A model generated the notes under the pieces. It did not search any database. It was not told the origin of the DNA and saw nothing but the letters and a program-made list of their open reading frames with translations. The position numbers and the translations under genes were made by a program. 64,000 bases of DNA from Paenibacillus sp. SY21-1. GTDB taxonomy: Bacteria > Bacillota > Bacilli > Paenibacillales > Paenibacillaceae. How positions within the stretch are numbered: the first letter of the stretch is position 1; the number at the start of each line of letters is the position of its first letter. The stretch lies in the NCBI RefSeq assembly GCF_005222705.1, contig NZ_STGF01000024.1:54040-118039 (forward strand). The letters run 5' to 3'. Below, one piece after another: positions 33,329 through 42,311 of the stretch.

Positions 33329-33426
33329 TTTATCATCAGTATAGAACAGATGCTCCCGCTTCACAATCCGTTATCTGTGCAGGATGGCCCTATTTTTTTA
33401 TAACCGTCTGCTGTGCGAATCCGTAT

Positions 33427-33462
33427 AAAAAAACATCCAGCCGTCACCTGGACGACCGGATG
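33427..33462 (-). terminator. Intrinsic terminator after NEAT/SLH gene
   Basis: On the minus strand CATCCGGTCGTC, a CAGGT loop, GACGGCTGGATG (with G-T pairs) and TTTTTTT. Confidence 0.85.
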
Positions 33463-33493
33463 CTCCGTAACATTCATTTAAAGAAAAGGCTGC

Positions 33494-36316
33494 TTAACGC
33501 AACTCCAGCACCTTCATCACTAAAGTCAGCGCTTCGGCACGGGTTGCGCTGCCGCTTGGGTCAAAGCGATTGCCGCCTTTGCCATGGAGCAGGCCGGCTT
33601 CAACGCCCGCCGCCACTGAACCTGCAGCCCAGGCAGGAACTTGAGCTGCATCCGCGAATGCCAATGCTGCGCCTGCCTTCGTCTCAAGCTCTGCCGCTCT
33701 GGCAATCATAACGGCAAGCTCCGCACGCGTAATCGAGTGGCTCGCCCGGAAGGTTTGATCCGCATAGCCTTTGATGAAGCCGATTTTCTGAATGCTCGCC
33801 ACATGCGGCTTGGCCCAATTCGGAATCTGGCTGTCATCTGCAAAAGTAGATTCGCCCGGGAGCGTTGGAAGCTGCAGCGCTCTGCTAAGGAGTGCCGCGA
33901 ACTCCGCACGTGTAATGGTCCGGTTCGGATTAAACTTGTCCGCTTCCGCCACAATGCCCCGCTTCAACGCGGCTTCAATCGCAGCTTGCGCCCAGTGTCC
34001 TTCCACGTCTGTAAATGACTTCACGCTGCCGTTGTCGACGCCTGTCTCCACGCCCGGCGCTTCACTGCCCGCTTCCGCTGCCAGCAAGCCGGTCTGGTCA
34101 AACGAAAGTCGAATGTCGTCCTCGTGCTGATAGTTCATCGCAGGCCATACGATTTTAATATGTCCCTTCAACAAAACGGACAGATCATCCACCTTAAATG
34201 AGACGACCCTCGTATTCAGCGACTCATTGCGGCTTACGATCTCGGTTTCCTTGCCCTCTATCGACAATGAAGTTATTTCCTTGTCTTGCTTGAGTGTAAG
34301 AAATACGGTATATGCGCCTTTGTCCGCTTTCAATAGCGCCTTTTGCACGACATAATGGTTCAAAATCGATTCCTCGTTCGAATCGGCCTTCAACACTTTA
34401 TAGGGAATGTAATAGCTGCCGTCTTTCAACACGCCGCTATCTCCAGGTACGGTCGCTTGCGTTGTGTCGCCAGAGCTATTGGAGCCCGGTGTCGGAGTCG
34501 ATCCCGATTGTTCAAGCTTAATGTCGCTGAAGGCAATGCTATAGGAGAGCTCCTCAACGCTTCCGTTGTTATCCTTCTCGAGAACAATCGTATATGGCGA
34601 CTGGATATCGCTGATTTCAAACTTTGGCGTCTCCGCTGCCAATGCCGCCGAAACGCTCAGCGAGGTTACAGCTAGCCGCTTCGGTTGCTGTCCAACCGGC
34701 AGGAATTCTTCCTTTGTCACCGTGTGAATCAGCTTCTTAATCGTAACGCCGCTTTTTGGCGTGAACGTAACGGTGTATTTGTTTTCCTGTACGTCAATTT
34801 TTCCGGATGCGTCCACATAGTTCAAAAGCTCCGGAGCTGAACCGACCAGCGTTGTCGTGTAGCTGCCTGCTTGCTTGTACTGCGTTTGAACGAAAGCCTC
34901 GATCGCTTCCCACAGCTTCTGCTCCGCAGCAGCCATTTCTGTTAACGTCGCAGCATAATCGCCCGATGTCATTTGAATCGCGTCGATGGCAAGCTGGAAT
35001 TGCTCCTTCGCTTCCTCGGCGTATTGTCCTGTCCCCGTTCCGACAACCGCAGAATCGTGCATCTTCTGCGCAGCCGCAACTCCGTCCTGAAGATGCTTCA
35101 GCTCAATACCGTTAAAATTCAAATATACAACTTTGCGCGTAGCCTCATCATCCGATGTCTGGAACCTAAGCTTGCCCATGCCGTAAGAGCGCAAATCGAG
35201 TTGGCCCACATACGTATGTTCGTCCTTGTTCGCCTTCAGCATAATATAAGAAAAGTTTCGCGTGATAAGCTTTGACAGATCCTCTACATTTTGAAATGCC
35301 GCTCGCGGTCCGGCTGCGTGGTTCGGCTCTTCAATTTTATAGATGGATTCCGGGTTATGAATCGTAATATTAGCGTAGTAGTTCGTCCCTATCTGGAAAA
35401 TCGTTGCGTCCTCGCCGAACATTTCCGCGTTGCTTGACAGCTGGCTCGGCAAAATCCCGTCAAGCACAACTAGCTTGACCTGCCTGCCATGGATTTGCTG
35501 GGCTCTCACTTCCTCGACCGTTCGATTGAGCTGGACGACAACCGCATCGATCACAGCTTGCGTCGCAGCCTCTGTTTCAAGAGCCGCCTCTGCGGTAGCT
35601 ATCGCGCTTTGCAAATTATTTTTCGCATCCGGCGGATATTCGCCCTCGGACACAATGCTGCTGTTGCCTGCCATCGTTCCTTTCACAAGCACAGTATCAT
35701 CAAACGTTTTAGCGTCACGCAAAGCGGCCTCCAGGGCGGCAAGATTGACCGGTGCTTGCTCGCCCGGCTCTGTGCCTCCCCCGCCTTGGTCGCCGTCCTT
35801 CCAGTACTCCGTAATGACCAATTGCACATTGTACCAGAAATTGTAGCCTGGGATGACCTGCGTTGCGTTTACATGCACAAGGAGCTCTTGCTTCGCCGAT
35901 ACATCTCTTATTGGCAGAAGGGTTGTGCCGGCCGTATCCGTCACGGTTGCCGCCGTATAGTCTTGCGGAACGTAGTTGTCCAGCTCATATTCCGCCGAAG
36001 CGGCGTAACTTTTGGGATTGCTTTTGGTTTTTCCGGCTTCCAGCGTGCCCAGATACTTAAACCAAGCAAAGTTTTTCCAGCTGCTCTGAAAGCTGATTTC
36101 CCCATCCTTAACAATCAACTTGCCGGAATCGTGTACCGAGTAATCATACATAACGGATTCTTTATCCGAATTGTCGGAATAAATAACAAAATTGGCGCTA
36201 TAAGTGCCGTCCTCCAGCTTGTTTGTTTCCGCCACCACAACATCAAACCTAAAAATGGATAAAAATAATGCAAATGCGGCCGCCAAGGCGGTTAACGATT
36301 TAAATCTGACCTTCAT
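33494..36316 (-). CDS. S-layer-anchored NEAT-domain (haem-binding) surface protein
   Basis: The 940-residue protein has a signal peptide (VRFKSLTALAAAFALFLSIF). An N-terminal NEAT module follows (LEDGTYSANFVIYSDNSDKE ... YNVQLVITEYWKDG), then a low-complexity GGGGTEPGEQ linker and alpha-helical repeats. Further beta modules include a clear second NEAT (DGSYYIPYKVLKADSNEESI ... IKIVWPAMNYQHEDDIRLSF). Three SLH repeats close it (FTDVEGHWAQAAIEAALKRG; FADDSQIPNWAKPHVASIQK; FADAAQVPAWAAGSVAAGVE), which bind pyruvylated wall polymer. NEAT domains take haem from haemoproteins in Isd systems, so it probably captures haem at the cell surface. A perfect Fur box lies 99 bp upstream. A TTG at 36322 is an alternative start. 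Confidence 0.9.
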   Translation of the reverse strand: MKVRFKSLTALAAAFALFLSIFRFDVVVAETNKLEDGTYSANFVIYSDNSDKESVMYDYSVHDSGKLIVKDGEISFQSSWKNFAWFKYLGTLEAGKTKSNPKSYAASAEYELDNYVPQDYTAATVTDTAGTTLLPIRDVSAKQELLVHVNATQVIPGYNFWYNVQLVITEYWKDGDQGGGGTEPGEQAPVNLAALEAALRDAKTFDDTVLVKGTMAGNSSIVSEGEYPPDAKNNLQSAIATAEAALETEAATQAVIDAVVVQLNRTVEEVRAQQIHGRQVKLVVLDGILPSQLSSNAEMFGEDATIFQIGTNYYANITIHNPESIYKIEEPNHAAGPRAAFQNVEDLSKLITRNFSYIMLKANKDEHTYVGQLDLRSYGMGKLRFQTSDDEATRKVVYLNFNGIELKHLQDGVAAAQKMHDSAVVGTGTGQYAEEAKEQFQLAIDAIQMTSGDYAATLTEMAAAEQKLWEAIEAFVQTQYKQAGSYTTTLVGSAPELLNYVDASGKIDVQENKYTVTFTPKSGVTIKKLIHTVTKEEFLPVGQQPKRLAVTSLSVSAALAAETPKFEISDIQSPYTIVLEKDNNGSVEELSYSIAFSDIKLEQSGSTPTPGSNSSGDTTQATVPGDSGVLKDGSYYIPYKVLKADSNEESILNHYVVQKALLKADKGAYTVFLTLKQDKEITSLSIEGKETEIVSRNESLNTRVVSFKVDDLSVLLKGHIKIVWPAMNYQHEDDIRLSFDQTGLLAAEAGSEAPGVETGVDNGSVKSFTDVEGHWAQAAIEAALKRGIVAEADKFNPNRTITRAEFAALLSRALQLPTLPGESTFADDSQIPNWAKPHVASIQKIGFIKGYADQTFRASHSITRAELAVMIARAAELETKAGAALAFADAAQVPAWAAGSVAAGVEAGLLHGKGGNRFDPSGSATRAEALTLVMKVLELR

Positions 36317-36414
36317 GAACAATAAACACCCCTTATTCAGATACATGATAATGGAAACGCAAACGGAAACTCCGTGCGTCATCGGTCAACAACAGACAAA
36401 GCTGCTTTTTTCCA

Positions 36415-36433
36415 GATAATGATAATCATTATC
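36415..36433. promoter_or_regulatory. Perfect 19-bp Fur box before the NEAT/SLH gene
   Basis: GATAATGATAATCATTATC, identical to the classical consensus and fully palindromic. Confidence 0.95.
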
Positions 36434-36580
36434 ATATGATGCGCAAAAAAAATAGACCGCAGCGGACATCCGGTTTGATTACCCGACCATCATACTATCC
36501 GATTATGAACGGAGTATGAACATTAGATAACAATATTAAATAATTATATTTTACGTCGTTAATCCATATAAAATTAATTA

Positions 36581-36635
36581 AATCTATAAATGAGCAAAAA
36601 CGATAACTAAAAATATTGTTGCTCATTTATAGATT
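36581..36635. repeat. 17-bp inverted repeat (large hairpin)
   Basis: AATCTATAAATGAGCAA (36581-36597) is exactly complementary to 36619-36635 around a 21-nt loop. It lies 70 bp after the stop of siderophore-binding gene 2 and may end that transcript, but it lacks a classic U-tract. Confidence 0.75.
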
Positions 36636-36706
36636 ATCATTTAATCAAAGCGAGTTAGGCGATACTCGCCATTCATCCCCCCGCCACCTACGAGCGCAAT
36701 GTCCTA

Positions 36707-37618
36707 TTATTTGTTCTTCGTAACGCTTGCTACAATTTCGTCGACTGCCTTTATTGTGGCCACAGGCGAAAAGCCAAAATTCATCCATTCCTTGTCTCCG
36801 ACCAGATACACCTGATCTGATTTAACAGCCTTCAGATCTTTCCAGATGGCCGTTGCTTTCATATCATCATACAGCTTTTGGGCAGTAGTATTGTCATCTC
36901 CGCCATCAATTTGGAGAATGATATGATCCGGATTATAATCGGGCAGCATCTCCAGCGATATGGCTACACTACCCTCGCCCTTTGGAAAAGCCTCCACCGT
37001 TTTTAGTCCCAGCTCTTTATGAATAACTATCCCCCTATTGGATGTTTCCCCCATTACATAACTTTCCTTTGACATGATTCTCATATAAATAAAAGTCTCA
37101 TCGCCGACGACAGCTTGCAAGCTTTTTTGCGCTTCAGCCATATGCTGTTCATAGTCTTGAATCACTTGCTCCGCTTTCTGCTGCAAATCAAGCGCTCCTC
37201 CTATATCTCGCAGTTCGTCCCGCCAGTCATCCCGATCCGGCAAAAGCACAGTCTTGGCAATCTTCGCCAACTGATCATAATCCTTCTCATCCCGCCATTT
37301 AGGCGCAATGATAATGTCGGGTTCCGCCGACAATATGCCCTCCAGATTAAGCCCGGAACTGCCCAGCTTGGTCGCATCCTTGAATGTATCCTTAAAATAA
37401 CTCGGAAATTCGGAATGATAGTTTTCAGCCGCAACCGGCGTTACACCCAACACATACAAAAAATCAGGATACGTAATCGAAGTCGCAACCACTCTGACAG
37501 CCTCAGAACCCCCGTCTTGAGCCAACTCCGGCTTTTCCTCATTGTTACTGCCGCATGCAGCAATTAGCAGCATCATAAGCAGGATACATATAAAACTCCA
37601 CTTTCTACCCGTGTTCAT
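36707..37618 (-). CDS. Iron-siderophore ABC transporter substrate-binding lipoprotein 2
   Basis: The 303-residue lipoprotein has the signal peptide FICILLMMLLIAAC. The class III binding fold shows VVATSITYPDFLYVLGVTPV, LEGILSAEPDIIIAPKWRDE, AKTVLLPDRDDWRDELRDIG and the C-terminal WMNFGFSPVATIKAVDEI. Many of these segments recur nearly word-for-word in the sensor domain of the upstream AraC regulator (37741-39357), so the two should recognise the same or a very similar siderophore. A Fur-like site lies upstream. No permease adjoins. Confidence 0.92.
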   Translation of the reverse strand: MNTGRKWSFICILLMMLLIAACGSNNEEKPELAQDGGSEAVRVVATSITYPDFLYVLGVTPVAAENYHSEFPSYFKDTFKDATKLGSSGLNLEGILSAEPDIIIAPKWRDEKDYDQLAKIAKTVLLPDRDDWRDELRDIGGALDLQQKAEQVIQDYEQHMAEAQKSLQAVVGDETFIYMRIMSKESYVMGETSNRGIVIHKELGLKTVEAFPKGEGSVAISLEMLPDYNPDHIILQIDGGDDNTTAQKLYDDMKATAIWKDLKAVKSDQVYLVGDKEWMNFGFSPVATIKAVDEIVASVTKNK

Positions 37619-37646
37619 TTCTCCATCCCTTTCATTAACCAGTCAT

Positions 37647-37661
37647 TGATATTGGTTCTCA
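37647..37661. promoter_or_regulatory. Fur-box-like site before siderophore-binding gene 2
   Basis: TGATATTGGTTCTCA has 7-1-7 layout but several mismatches in the right arm, so weaker than the others; it sits in the same position as the Fur boxes of modules 1 and 3. Confidence 0.6.
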
Positions 37662-37740
37662 TTCTTATTATAAAGAGATTCCTTTATTAATAAATGGATG
37701 ATCGGGAATCATTCATGGATTTTTGCGAACACACTCCGGC

Positions 37741-39357
37741 TTATCTTTTACGTTTTCTTGATTCAAAAACATTCAGAATTTCATGGATAGCAAAGCTTGT
37801 GGAAAGGGGAGAAAAGGAAAAATTATACCACTCTTTATTTCCGACAACGTAAACCTGATTATGCTGAACTGCAAATAATTGCTGCCACTTCGAACATTTC
37901 AGCAACTGCTCCTGACTGCCGGCCCGAGGATCAATTTGAAGAAAGATATGATCGGCCTGAAGCATAGCTAATTGGTCAACGGATAACAAGGCTCCATGCT
38001 CTTGCAGTTGAGATCCTTGCGGCGATTTCAAGCCAAGCTCTGAATAAAGAATTTTACCTCGCGAGGATTTATTGCCGAACGCTACAAGTCCTTCTGAAGT
38101 ATAGCGTAAATACACAATGCTCTCGTCTTGAACCAAAAGATGCAGCTTTTCTCTAGCCATATCCAGCTTGTCCTCATAGGACTGGATGCTCTGAACCGCC
38201 TGGTTTCTAATCCCAAGCACCTCGCCCATATCACGCAACTCATCTCGCCAATCTTTCCGTTCCGGCAGCAAAACCGTCGTAGCAATCCGGCTGAGCTCAT
38301 AGTAGCTATCTTTATCCTGCCATTCGGATGCCACAATCAAATCTGGTTTGTAGGAACGTAGATTGTCCATGTTGAGCCTTTGGGCACAAGTCAGCTTCTG
38401 AACATGCTTAAAGGGTTCCTCCAAATAGGTTGGAAAATCTGGCTGAGGGGTTGGCGCTGCAATCGGGGTGTGACCCAGCACATGCAGCAGTTCCGGGTAA
38501 GTGACCGTGGTACCAAGAAGTCTGCGATTTTGCAAATAAAAACGTGGTGACATCCCCACGTTTTGTTTAAAGCGTCTGCTAAAATAATGCTCATCCTCAA
38601 AACCCACTCTTCGGGCGATCTCATAGAAACTGTCCCTCGATAGATGGATTAAATCTTTAGCCTTCCGGATACGCAGCCCAGTCAAATATTCTCCCGGGTT
38701 TTCTCCTGTCATTTCTTTAAAAAGAATCGTATACCACCGTCGACTAAGATTAGCTCTATTCGCCAATTGTTCTACCGTTACCGCCTCATGATAATGTCGG
38801 GATAAATAATGAATCGTCCTTTTTACGGCCTGATAAGGATCGATGCTCTGCTTCTGAAATCGTTGTTGATCAACTAGCGCATAAATCAGCTTTTGGAACA
38901 AAAAATAATTGTCAAACTGCTCTTTATTGTCGGTGCTGTTTGCATATTTGTATAACTCTTTCACCATATCTTTAATTGAACCCGTTAGGCTCAGAACTGC
39001 AAAGTCTCCATCAAAAGGTGCAGATTCACTCTGTATTCCGGCATTCACTTTAATGCCGCGGCCCTCGATTTGATAAACATCATAGGAAATAACGAAAAGC
39101 CGCAGCTCTATCTCTCCATCATTTATAATTCTTAACGTTTCGCCAGGCTGAACAGCCAGAATTTCATTTGCCATTAATGATTGATGCGTCTGTCCGGCTT
39201 GGAACTCTACCGCTCCCTCCATCACAAACAAAAGCATATGACCATGTTTAAGCTGTAAGCTTCGTAGCTCGCTTACTCCGACCGACACCTTTTCCATGTC
39301 CCTCATGGAAACAAACAGATCACGAAACGGAAGATTGTGTGCACGATTTCGATCCAT
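37741..39357 (-). CDS. AraC-type regulator with siderophore-binding-like sensor domain 2
   Basis: Three parts: an N-terminal cupin-like arm (HGHMLLFVMEGAVEFQAGQT ... NEILAVQPGETLRI), an AraC DNA-binding domain near residues 180-280 (VEQLANRANLSRRWYTILFK; FYEIARRVGFEDEHYFSRRF), and a C-terminal binding-protein-like domain from about residue 285. The last is a clear paralogue of the adjacent binding protein: VTYPELLHVLGHTPIA, TTVLLPERKDWRDELRDMGE and KEWYNFSFSPLSTSFAIHEI line up with that protein. It should sense an internalised siderophore and switch on the neighbouring gene. ATG at 39357 has AGGGG seven bases upstream. A palindrome at 39381-39399 lies upstream. Confidence 0.93.
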   Translation of the reverse strand: MDRNRAHNLPFRDLFVSMRDMEKVSVGVSELRSLQLKHGHMLLFVMEGAVEFQAGQTHQSLMANEILAVQPGETLRIINDGEIELRLFVISYDVYQIEGRGIKVNAGIQSESAPFDGDFAVLSLTGSIKDMVKELYKYANSTDNKEQFDNYFLFQKLIYALVDQQRFQKQSIDPYQAVKRTIHYLSRHYHEAVTVEQLANRANLSRRWYTILFKEMTGENPGEYLTGLRIRKAKDLIHLSRDSFYEIARRVGFEDEHYFSRRFKQNVGMSPRFYLQNRRLLGTTVTYPELLHVLGHTPIAAPTPQPDFPTYLEEPFKHVQKLTCAQRLNMDNLRSYKPDLIVASEWQDKDSYYELSRIATTVLLPERKDWRDELRDMGEVLGIRNQAVQSIQSYEDKLDMAREKLHLLVQDESIVYLRYTSEGLVAFGNKSSRGKILYSELGLKSPQGSQLQEHGALLSVDQLAMLQADHIFLQIDPRAGSQEQLLKCSKWQQLFAVQHNQVYVVGNKEWYNFSFSPLSTSFAIHEILNVFESRKRKR

Positions 39358-39380
39358 ATCCAATCCCCTACCTAATGCTT

Positions 39381-39399
39381 GGTTAATCGTAGATTAACC
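39381..39399. promoter_or_regulatory. Perfect 8-3-8 palindrome upstream of AraC regulator 2
   Basis: GGTTAATC-GTA-GATTAACC lies 24 bp upstream of the AraC start. It is not Fur-like and could be an autoregulatory or other repressor site; protein unknown. Confidence 0.5.
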
Positions 39400-39495
39400 G
39401 GACTTGAGCATTTTCGTTTTTTTAAATTATACTGCTTGTTCATGGAATTGGCGACTGAGACGATCGGATGCTAAGGAGCCATTTTCTACTCCAGC

Positions 39496-40488
39496 CTATT
39501 TGGCAAGCAGCTCTGTCAGCAGCTTCACCTGATGCTCGATGGCGACCGGATCATCATTGTATAGGTCGTTAAACGGAACCTGATGCACATGGCCTTTTTT
39601 GACCGCTGCGAGGCTGTTCCAAACTGCGCTTTCCTGCAGCTCCTCAAGCGTTTTGCCGCTGTCCTCGTTTCCTTCGTATACTGTCAAAATAATATGATCG
39701 CCTGCGTATTCCGGCAGCACCTCGAACGAAATGGTTTTATTCCATTCCTCTGAGCCGCGGAACAGCTCATCTACCTTGGCAGGCGGCTTCACTTGCAAGG
39801 CCTCATAGAGCGCGTAACCGCCCATATTGACAAAGCCGTACACGCGCAGCTCTTTTTGGAAGATGGTCAGTATCGTTACCGTTTCCTCCGGCTTGAATGT
39901 TTCGGCCAGCTTGGCGCGCGCCGCTGCATTGTTTTTATCGAATGAAGCAATCCAATCCTCCGCTTCCTTCTCACGACCCAGAATATCCCCGAAAATGCGC
40001 ACAGTCTCGATTGGCCCGCCGCTTAGCTCCAGTGGAACCGTAGGCGCTATTTTGGAATAATCGTCGTATTTATCGGCGCCCCAGGAAATAATCAAATCCG
40101 GTTCCAGCTCAATGATTTTCTCAAGCGACTGGCCAATGCTCTCCGTTCCCTCTTTCTCGATAAAAGGGTGGTTGTTCAGCACATAATCATCCGTGCCTAC
40201 CGGCTTTAATCCAAGCGCAACCAGTTGGCCGTAATACCAATTGGTGACTACCCGCTCAGGCTTCTTTGGAATGACCGATGATCCAGCCATATGCTTGTAC
40301 TCCCGTACAGCGTCAGCCGTTGCTTCCGGCTCCTGCGAAGGCGCCGCTGTCGGTTCGCCTGCTGCTGTCGCATTGCCGCCAGCAGCAGGCGCATCTCCAT
40401 TTTGCCCGGCATTGCCGCAGGCGCTAACAAGCAAAAGCGCCGCTACCATGAATATCCCCATTAAACCTTGTTTAAACTGCAGCATCAT
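39496..40488 (-). CDS. Iron-siderophore ABC transporter substrate-binding lipoprotein 3
   Basis: The signal peptide (MGIFMVAALLLVSAC) is followed by an Ala/Gly/Thr linker and a class III binding fold with PERVVTNWYYGQLVALGLKP, LEKIIELEPDLIISWGADKY and the closing helix HQVKLLTELL. The 330 residues fit FhuD/YfiY-type proteins. It is 126 bp downstream of an AraC-type regulator and has a perfect Fur box upstream. No permease adjoins, and the sensor domain of the neighbouring regulator is more distant from it than in module 2. Confidence 0.92.
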   Translation of the reverse strand: MMLQFKQGLMGIFMVAALLLVSACGNAGQNGDAPAAGGNATAAGEPTAAPSQEPEATADAVREYKHMAGSSVIPKKPERVVTNWYYGQLVALGLKPVGTDDYVLNNHPFIEKEGTESIGQSLEKIIELEPDLIISWGADKYDDYSKIAPTVPLELSGGPIETVRIFGDILGREKEAEDWIASFDKNNAAARAKLAETFKPEETVTILTIFQKELRVYGFVNMGGYALYEALQVKPPAKVDELFRGSEEWNKTISFEVLPEYAGDHIILTVYEGNEDSGKTLEELQESAVWNSLAAVKKGHVHQVPFNDLYNDDPVAIEHQVKLLTELLAK

Positions 40489-40512
40489 GACCGTTAATTC
40501 CCCCAGTAGTAA

Positions 40513-40527
40513 TGATAATTATTATCA
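40513..40527. promoter_or_regulatory. Perfect Fur box before siderophore-binding gene 3
   Basis: TGATAATTATTATCA, exact 7-1-7 inverted repeat. Confidence 0.93.
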
Positions 40528-40614
40528 ACAGTTACTTTAGCAGTTGCAGCCGCTGTTGTACATGTCATACTTGAACTGGGAATTTGGATTTTTGGGCAAA
40601 AATATTAGGGCCTT

Positions 40615-42270
40615 CTACCGTTTGGCCGCCATGTGCTCCATTACATCGTCGAGTTGGGCATCCAGCGCCGCAGGGGCATATCCATACCACTTGCCCATAT
40701 CGACTTCATATACCTTCTGGCTGCGTACGGCCCGAAACGCTTGCCAGCGCGGCGATGCTTTCAGCTTGTCCAGTCTGGCGAATGCCGTAGCGTGATTCTC
40801 CACCGTCAACCAAATAAGGTCCGCGTCCAGAAAAAACATCTGCTCGTCATTCATATACAAGCTGGCTATTCCCTTGCGGCGCATATCCTCCACAAGCGGG
40901 GGCGGGTTGAGCCCCAGCAGATCATAGCACAAATCGGCTCCCATATAGCCGGAAGCGTATAGCCGCAGGGAATTGGCGCGCACATTCAGGATAGCGACAG
41001 TCGCTTGTTCATCCAGCTCGCCCGCAAGCGCCAATTCGGCTTGCCCAAGCTTCGCTTCAAAGGCGACTAGCCATTCCTTCGCCTGCTTCTGTTTTCCTAC
41101 CAGCGCGGCTACTCGTTCAAAATGCTGCCTCCAGTTTACTCCTTGCCAGGACATTTCGATCAGTGGCGCGATGGCTGTCAGTTGATCGCGCTCAATCACT
41201 CCCAGCTCAGGCGCAATAATGATATCGGGCTTCATGGCCCGCAATACGTCGAGCTTCTCTTCCTTCATCATGCCCCATCCCATTATTCGGCAGCCGCCGC
41301 TTTCCAGCTCATCGTCAAATCGGTCAGCCACCCAGTCGTTCATGACTGCAGTACAAGGAACGATTCCTAGCGTCAGCAGATCAACGGTGTAGGCATCCTC
41401 CATCGTTGCATACGTTTTGTGTTTTTTCACGTAAGCGCTTGGCGATAGTCCTATAACCTGCTTGAACTTGCGGCTTAAATAAAATTCGTCGGCATAGCCT
41501 GTTTTAAGGGCAATTTCATGAAGCGAGGCATCCGTCAGCAGCAGCCATTCAATCGCTTTATTCAATCGTATTCGTGTCAAATATTCGTTAAACGTAATTC
41601 CTTGTCTTTGCTTAAAGAGCATCGTAAACGTGCGAATCGGAAGACCGGACAGCAACGCTGCGTCATCCCTCGTTATTTTTTTATCGTAATGGCGGTGGAG
41701 ATAAGCGAATACCTGCTCCAGGATAGAACTTCGCTGCTCCAGTCTAACATCCATCGCGTTTGCAGCTTGTATTCGCGTCAGCACATCGGCCACTCTTATG
41801 CTGAACATCCCTTGGAACCGAATCGCTTCGGCCATGCCTGCAAGACGAAGCGGCCATTGCAGCATCAAATCCGTAATCGATTTATTCCATTCCGCATCCT
41901 CGCTGTAGAACGCGGACTCCGGCAATCGCTCCGTCTCGACGGAGTCGCTGTCGCCCGATGGAATGAGATCAAAGGAAACGACAAGCCATTCGAGCTTGTG
42001 CTCATAGCTGGCCGACTGATCCTCCAATTCCATATAAGCGCCAGGCGGCAGCAGCACAAACCAGCCGCTGGATAAATCCAGCCTGCACATGCCAACGCTC
42101 AGCCTGCCGGAGCCTGAGCATACGGCGATTAGGGTATGATGCGCCAGCACCTGTGCCTGACCGCCGACCCGATCGTAGGGGCGGTAATAGTCGATATTTC
42201 GGCAAGCCAATAAAGCGGTCGGTTCCAGCCTTCTAGTTGAAGCGCTATGCATATCAACGTTCACTTCCAT
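40615..42270 (-). CDS. AraC-type regulator with binding-protein-like sensor domain 3
   Basis: The 551-residue protein has an N-terminal cupin-like arm (HHTLIAVCSGSGRLSVGM, LSSGWFVLLPPGAYMELE), an AraC DNA-binding region near residues 190-290 (DDAALLSGLPIRTFTMLFKQ; LHEIALKTGYADEFYLSRKF) and a C-terminal binding-protein-like domain (VLRAMKPDIIIAPELGVIER; SGYMGADLCYDLLGLNPPP). It forms the third regulator/binding-protein pair in the region. Of two possible starts I take ATG at 42270 (MEVNVDMHSAS); the upstream start at 42297 has no better ribosome site. Confidence 0.9.
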   Translation of the reverse strand: MEVNVDMHSASTRRLEPTALLACRNIDYYRPYDRVGGQAQVLAHHTLIAVCSGSGRLSVGMCRLDLSSGWFVLLPPGAYMELEDQSASYEHKLEWLVVSFDLIPSGDSDSVETERLPESAFYSEDAEWNKSITDLMLQWPLRLAGMAEAIRFQGMFSIRVADVLTRIQAANAMDVRLEQRSSILEQVFAYLHRHYDKKITRDDAALLSGLPIRTFTMLFKQRQGITFNEYLTRIRLNKAIEWLLLTDASLHEIALKTGYADEFYLSRKFKQVIGLSPSAYVKKHKTYATMEDAYTVDLLTLGIVPCTAVMNDWVADRFDDELESGGCRIMGWGMMKEEKLDVLRAMKPDIIIAPELGVIERDQLTAIAPLIEMSWQGVNWRQHFERVAALVGKQKQAKEWLVAFEAKLGQAELALAGELDEQATVAILNVRANSLRLYASGYMGADLCYDLLGLNPPPLVEDMRRKGIASLYMNDEQMFFLDADLIWLTVENHATAFARLDKLKASPRWQAFRAVRSQKVYEVDMGKWYGYAPAALDAQLDDVMEHMAAKR

Positions 42271-42311
42271 CACCTGCCTGAAGTGTATTTTCCACAAAGC
42301 TGCCTATAACG

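Larger units (their letters stand above)
36317..36706. other. Intergenic region between siderophore-binding gene 2 and NEAT/SLH gene
   Basis: Very AT-rich. It contains the Fur box (36415-36433) and a long inverted repeat (36581-36635). No gene seen. Confidence 0.5.
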
